Assembly (NCBI GenBank): GCA_032718565.1
Contig: JAVGVS010000023.1
Span: 4,057,548 to 4,121,547, forward strand
Length of the DNA stretch: 64,000 nt
DNA from: Distichodus sexfasciatus
Taxonomy: Eukaryota; Chordata; Actinopteri; Characiformes; Distichodontidae
Direction of reading: 5' to 3'
The notes beneath the pieces are model-generated. The model was not told where the DNA came from. It saw nothing but the letters and a program-made list of their open reading frames with translations, and ran no database searches. Numbering within the stretch: position 1 is the first letter of the stretch; each line of letters begins with the position of its first letter. The position numbers and the translations under genes were made by a program. This document shows positions 58,801 through 64,000 of this stretch, piece by piece.

Positions 58801-61800
58801 TTATCAATCTATGATCACTTTGTTTATTTTGCAGTTACTGCTAAGCTTTAAAATTATGGACTACAGTTTACTAATGGGAATCCACAATATGGACAAGGTC
58901 GGAGAAGAGGTGGTTACATCGGTGCCCGACCACAAGAGGGTCCAACCCCTGTACTGCACAGCCATGGAAGCAATACAGGGAGAGGCCAAGGGCAAAACTC
59001 CTCCACAGTCCAGTGAGAGGTATGTTCGTTTTTATCCAAAAAGTAGGCAGTTTGGTAGTGTAACAGTTAGAGAGTTGGCCCTGTGTCAGCTACCTACTGC
59101 TCATTCGGGGATGGGTCAAATGCAGAGGTCACATTTCGTTGTGGTGCACTGTGTGCTGTGCTGTGGTGTGTTCACAATGACAAATAATCAGTCAGTTAAA
59201 ATCACTTCAGAACACTTTCAGAACATTCATTTATGCTGTTTATCAGACACTCTTGTCCAGAGTGACTTACATTTCCTTATTGTATGTAAATTGCATTGTT
59301 GGACAGTGCATTGTAGTGCAACTGAAAGCAAACAGTCTGCTCCGGGTGGCAAGGCAGTTTATGAAGATGTCATGGAAATAGCTGCAGCAAGGCACACGCT
59401 AGGAGATATGCCTTTTTTAGAAGTAGAGGAATACAGTTAAGTCGAAAATTTAGAAAAGTTTTGGATAATAAATCAAATAGTTTAGTGCCACTCGGACTGA
59501 TTCAAAATCAGGCCTTCCCTCCAAACTGGACGGCTGCTGTATCAAAAGTAATTTAAATGGACAAATATTCAGAGGATTCTGTACAACATTAAAGTAACTC
59601 CTGTGAATGAAGTTGCGCAGTTCTCAAAGACTTTTCATTAGCCACAATAAAGTGGAAATTCCCTCAGCATTCCCTTGATGCCTTAAAACAGTAAAAGGGT
59701 TACAATTTTAACTTGCTTGCTTATCATTCTAACTTACTTATAGTAAGTATTTTCATCCTTGTATCACATCTCGTATGACGGTGTTGCATGTGGATGTAAT
59801 TATTTATTAGTAGACTATCTGTTCATTGATAATGTATTAGTTGTTTTCAGCATTTTTGTTTTTAATTTTTCCCCAGTGCAGGATATGTTGGGTGTTACGC
59901 AAAGAAGTCAGCATGTTTGGACAGTGTCCAAAAATATATATTTGTCATGTCATATCAGTCATGTGCATCGCAAAGTGATTTAAGACATGCATTTTAGGAC
60001 ATGTCAAAACAAGCAAGCAACAGTGTTATGTGGGGAGCTAAGCTTCTTTAGCAACAAGCAAGATTTTCAAGTGTTCACAGGACATATGATCAGTACCCTT
60101 TCTGGACCATCAGTACCTTTTCTGGTCTGTGCTTGAAAGGATTGAAACCAAGAGGTTGCTCCAGCAAGACCCTAAAATTAGTGAATTAAGCTGCTCTGGA
60201 CAGGAGCGACTGACAAATGCTGTGAACATAAATATGAACGTGTTGTTTAAAATCTAATAAGTTTGAAGTTGTTTTGCCTGTTTGTTCTCTCAATTGGGTG
60301 TGTGTGTTTTCGTGTCTGTGCTCCATTGTAGCATGGGAGGAATTCCAGCGCGCACTGCAAAAGGAGATAGATTGTTGATCTTTATTGGAATCATTGACAT
60401 TCTACAATCATACAGGTTTGTGCTGCTCTTGTAATAATATATAATAATAAAGCTGCTATATTGTAATAAGGCAAGTAAGCGTCTTGGCTTGGCTTATATA
60501 TTTAGGTTTGTGAAGAAACTGGAGCACTCTTGGAAGTCTTTAGTACATGATGGGGTAGGTTTTGTTCAGTTTTTTATAAACATACTCACTATTACTGATC
60601 ACTTATAAAAGGGACTGATCCATTAAAAAGAATTCAAAATATCCGATTACACTAAAATCATTCTTTGTGTTGTATAATTATTATGCATTGTTTCAAAAAT
60701 TATTGTCTGCTTCAGGACACTGTGTCAGTACACAGGCCTGGTTTCTATGCAGAACGCTTCCAGAAATTTATGTGCAACAGTGTTTTCAAGAAAATGTCAA
60801 GTAAGTTCTTTTAATTTGCCTGGTTGATTCATTTGTTAAAAGCATAATCTTAACCTGAACCTGAGTCCTGTGAAAAAAAGAGTTGTTATACACACAAGGG
60901 TTAACAGCCATGCACCTAAATGTTCCTGTATGCAAAATGGATCAGTGAGCTGATTATAAATAGCAGGCTCAGTTGTGCAAATTTCAGCAGCTGCATTTGA
61001 CAGTCCTATGAGACAGAATCACTTGACATGAAGATACCCTCTCTCCAAACACTCGGTTCACTGTATCTGTTTGTTTTGCAAGAACTAGTGGTGTGAATAT
61101 GGTATAGTTTCATAACTATACCATATTATACTGATTCAATGGACAACAATTCCATATCTGCCAATAACTAAAAGGCTGCTATGATACGATGGATCTGATT
61201 CAATTCATGAGCCAGCGTTCGATATGATCATAATATTGATGCTTTTTCCTCATGTGAATCAGCAAAATCCTTACCCCCCAAGAAGAATCGAGGAGGCACA
61301 ATGTGTGGAGTGCACAAAGGCAACACTACAGTGTCCGGCCAACCGCAGCAGGAACAGCCTTCAGATGCAGCAGCAACAGACAGCAGCGCAGTAGAACACA
61401 CAAACTCTGAACAAATCCAACCAGAACATCAAGACCAGGCCTCGATGCAGCAGTCCAAAAGCTGTACTGACTCCATCAGCTCAGAGATCTCAGCAAAAGA
61501 AAGTGAGTGACATTACTATAGAGTCAGTCATTTAGTCTAATGGCAGACTGATTCTGAGTGGGAATCCTGAGGTTGTAATATCACAGGTTCCAGACTGTAA
61601 GCATTTTTTTAGAGTATTAATCCTGAAGTGAGGATTTTAGTTAGAAATTTGCTCTTGTATTTCTCTGTGAACGATAAAGATAATTATGATGTTTGTTTCT
61701 TTATGTTAGTGCTTAAAATTTATTTACTAGCTCTTACCATGGCTTTCAGCTTTGGGAAACACAATTTGCCCTAGATACACCTAAGTAATAAATCTCATGT

Positions 61801-62085
61801 AGCTCAGTAATCTTGTTTTTGTTTATTAATACTAATACAGAAATGCAGTCTGAATTGCTCACTACACCTGTTACTGAAGATAACGTCAAAAGACACTCTG
61901 CTGATATAGAGCTCTCAACACTTACTCTGGGAAGCAGTGAACCTTCCTCTAACACTCCCCCCACCCTTAAGGTACATTCTTCTACCTTTTGTGCATGTGG
62001 AAGATGTCCTAAACATGTCTGTGTAACATGAAGTTTTTGTCATTTTTTGTTTTTCTAGAGAGGAAGCCCAGATGCTCAGAATTAA
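52856..62085 (+). CDS. pip5k1a: Phosphatidylinositol-4-phosphate 5-kinase type I, alpha-like (557 residues)
   Basis: Makes PI(4,5)P2 from PI4P at the plasma membrane, feeding actin control, endocytosis and phospholipase C signalling. Fourteen coding exons, all phases consistent: 52856-52901, 55673-55707, 55889-55978, 56777-56907, 57063-57180, 57896-58048, 58370-58669, 58835-59019, 60332-60415, 60506-60554, 60716-60800, 61263-61502, 61841-61971, 62059-62085. The start MATAGPVSADGVNST was chosen by splice phase. The kinase core runs from TYKKTTSSALKGAIQLGI through the ATP-site Lys region DDEFIIKTVQHKEAEFLQKL, DLKGSTYKR, the catalytic KIMDYSLLMGIHN, GIIDILQSYRFVKKLEHSW (metal-binding Asp) and the activation loop HDGDTVSVHRPGFYAERFQK, whose Glu is the type I substrate-specificity residue. 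HRGIDPTGQTTYKK and SLCNDPLIELS favour the alpha form over beta or gamma. The C-tail after about residue 425 is Gln/Ser-rich and poorly conserved. Confidence 0.93.
53935..54312. mobile_element. hAT-like non-autonomous element in pip5k1 intron 1
   Basis: The left end 'agggatgcactgatccaatt' is roughly inverted at the right ('ggattgatggatccct', ends about 54312). The inner arms also mirror: 'tcctgataccaatacaggta' against 'gactggtatcagacctatag'. No transposase. The remainder of intron 1 (to 55672) holds nothing I can name. Confidence 0.5.
57190..57420. repeat. Dispersed repeat in pip5k1 intron 5
   Basis: 'tttagatttatggcatttag' followed by 'gacagtctccttggagcaac', then 'ggttaacagccttgctcagg': a copy of the common 'trgcatttagcagacgctct'-type fish repeat. 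An hAT-like 'tgtatcggcagatatccaaa' scrap follows near 57640. Confidence 0.55.
59040..59205 (+). mobile_element. tRNA-derived SINE, copy E, in pip5k1 intron 8
   Basis: Starts about 20 bp after the exon 8 donor with 'aggcagtttggtagtgtaac' (tRNA-like head), then 'gatgggtcaaatgcagaggt' and the tail 'tgtgttcacaatgacaaata'. Same family as copies A-C. Another dispersed-repeat piece follows at 59225-59285. Confidence 0.75.
60140..60235 (-). repeat. Short dispersed repeat in pip5k1 intron 8
   Basis: 'gaattaagctgctctggaca' then 'ggagcgactgacaaatgctg' is the reverse form of the widespread fish repeat seen at 50.6 and 57.2 kb. Confidence 0.5.
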
Positions 62086-64000
62086 ACTCCTGCACAAAAA
62101 GTGTGTTTGGCTGTTGTACTTTTTAGAAGAATTAGACACATTCATATCTGATAGCATAATATTGATGTCATTTAAATGCCTAAATACTTTCCTTGTGTGC
62201 TGTTTCCTGGAAAGGTCATATGATGTTGGTGTGGAGGGGAATCACCAGCTAAAGCCTTTGGACAGAAGTAAACTAGAGATAAAGCATGAAATATTTAAAA
62301 GATGGAATTGGAGACTGCTTTTTGAAATGAAAAGCACAACTGCAAAAGGATGAACTACACCAAAGAACTGTAAAAGTGATTTATGAATGACTGCCACATT
62401 GCGGCTGCTGCTAAAGAGACACTGTCAGTGATATATTTTTTTAACTGCCAACACTGCCAAACCACAGCCCTTGCAATCAGTCAGTAGATGCTTTTCTATC
62501 TTTCAGATCTTATCACTTAGGGAAAAAGGTTAAAAGAGTAACCGTAAAAAGAAAATGTTACAATAATGGTAAGAAACAGTGAATGGGAATAATCATAATG
62601 AGGCGACAGTTTACAATATAAAAATGTTTCTGTAGCACGCAAATAAAAATCTTAGTACAAAGTATAAATCAAAGTGCTATTTAAAGTGAAAACATACACT
62701 CATTTAAAGTTTTTAAAAATATAAGAATATTATTTTTGCCAAAAACAAACTTAAGATTCTGTTGTATTAACTCACATACCATACGTAGTGTTTTTTTTGT
62801 CGAATGCTTTTTCTGTAAGATTGTTGATTATTTATTCTACTGCAGAAGAAATTCCAAAATTTACTTTATACAGAATTTTGCTTGAGCACTTTCTAGTGTC
62901 CTGGCTCCTGCGCTCTAGGGACATCATTACCTGTGAAGTTTGCCAACTTTTTTGTACCAGTTTGGGCTGTTGGTTTACGCCGATTCAACCTTGTGGAACT
63001 GACTTTCATGCTATGTATTTTTTCCCCAATACTGGGCAATGTTTTATGATTTTTTAAACATAATGAAAACCACAGTAATCAACTGCTGTTTGCGAAATGT
63101 GAAACCCCCTTTCCACTGAAATTGTCTATTTTTGAATAATTTTACAGTACACTTTACGGTTGAGGGTATAAAATGTAACAATATCTTTTTTTATACGTGC
63201 TTAATATACTGCCACTGAAAAAACTGTTTATTCAATCATCGTGTACTTTCTTGTTTCTCTGCCCTGAGGCGAATGTGTGATTATAGCTTCTTGCTACACC
63301 GTTAGGTCGCATAGACACAAACTGCTTTTCAGTAGATATTTCTGTTCAACATTCACATTATTCGCCACATACAAAGTTAGACAAGTATAACGTGCAGTAA
63401 AATCCTATCTGGATCTTTCCTCATTACTGAGACATTTTTAACATTTTAGACCAGCTAAACTTGATAGCGGGCCGTTTTTTAAAGCAGCTCTATTTACTTG
63501 TTAACTGTTGCACATAAGTGCTGCTGGACGGTTCCCAAACACAACATTTGAGCTAACTTTCTGCGAGGTACAGGTGTTACTAGCAGGTTTGTAATCGCTT
63601 ACTTTTATATGTCGAAAAAAGTAAGAAGGACAAATTAAGGAAAGTTAATAAAATGCTAAATGGCATATACATAAAGGTAAAGTTCATATCCCTGCCCAGA
63701 AACGTATTTAAAAATGTCTTATCTTTGCTGTATGTCGCATTTACCAGACAATCATTCGTTATATGTACACACATGCTACTACGTATTACACTGCAAGAAA
63801 AAGAGGTTGTAAAAATGCAGGTAATGTAAATGTGGACTACCAAATTGGTGATGCGTTTCTGGGTGTTTTGCACTCGCTTTCTGGCGTTAACCATTCCACT
63901 CTTCATAATGTTCATGCGCCCCCAGCTGGATCTACTGGTCCAGCACAAATAAACCCAACAGACTGTCACAGAAGTACACATTTTGGGATTCTAGTGACAG
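62086..64000 (+). other. pip5k1 3' UTR and downstream flank, no further gene
   Basis: AT-rich non-coding sequence follows the stop at 62083-62085. An AATAAA at about 62641-62646 is a candidate polyadenylation signal. The 133-codon minus-strand frame near 63580-63981 has no recognisable domain or good coding context, and I do not call it a gene. Confidence 0.5.

Noticed and set aside
63580..63981. 133-codon minus-strand ORF at the window end
   Set aside because: No recognisable domain, start context or codon pattern; AT-rich downstream flank of pip5k1a.

Overview
The window is animal nuclear DNA, almost certainly from a teleost fish. Genes are spread over many short exons with GT/AG introns. 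Intron and intergenic DNA is full of Tc1/mariner, hAT-like, Ty3/gypsy and tRNA-SINE copies. There are intact single-exon fish odorant receptor genes. The repeated SINE and the 'gctctggataagagcg'-type dispersed repeat are of kinds common in otophysan fishes (catfish, characins, cyprinids); that placement is inference. There are no operons, CRISPR arrays or prokaryotic features.

Layout. About 2.0-8.3 kb (+) holds the last exons of a gene whose C-terminal tail resembles plakoglobin (JUP); its last coding intron is filled with simple repeats and a striking 1.25 kb minisatellite bracketed by the inverted ends of a small transposon. About 12.2-22.9 kb (+) is WIPF2 (WAS/WASL-interacting protein family member 2), with seven coding exons, a CpG-rich first exon and a long 3' UTR; one proline-rich exon has its frame broken. 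About 23-30.5 kb is a transposon nest: a palindromic-ended MITE, a broken SGNH-esterase retrotransposon ORF, a 5'-truncated chromodomain Ty3/gypsy element with its 3' LTR, a second LTR fragment and a Tc1 remnant. About 31-37 kb holds three intact odorant receptor genes, two of them a recent tandem duplicate. About 37-49 kb is gene-poor: degenerate Tc1 copies, a LINE remnant, an isolated 5S rRNA-like gene, a long-TIR Tc1 element carrying a duplicated local segment, and an hAT-type MITE with a perfect 8 bp target duplication. About 49.6-51.7 kb (+) is a small secreted cysteine-rich gene resembling ECM1. About 52-63 kb (+) is a complete type I phosphatidylinositol-4-phosphate 5-kinase (PIP5K1A-like), 14 coding exons and 557 residues.

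How the genes relate. JUP and WIPF2 are both in human 17q21, and ECM1 and PIP5K1A are both in human 1q21, so the window joins two ancestral linkage blocks with an odorant receptor cluster and transposons in between. Plakoglobin (junctions), WIPF2 (actin nucleation through N-WASP) and PIP5K1 (PI(4,5)P2, an N-WASP activator) all touch the cortical actin system, but nothing in the sequence shows that they are co-regulated. Exon coordinates come from reading splice sites, frame and family similarity by eye; no alignment or transcript was available.
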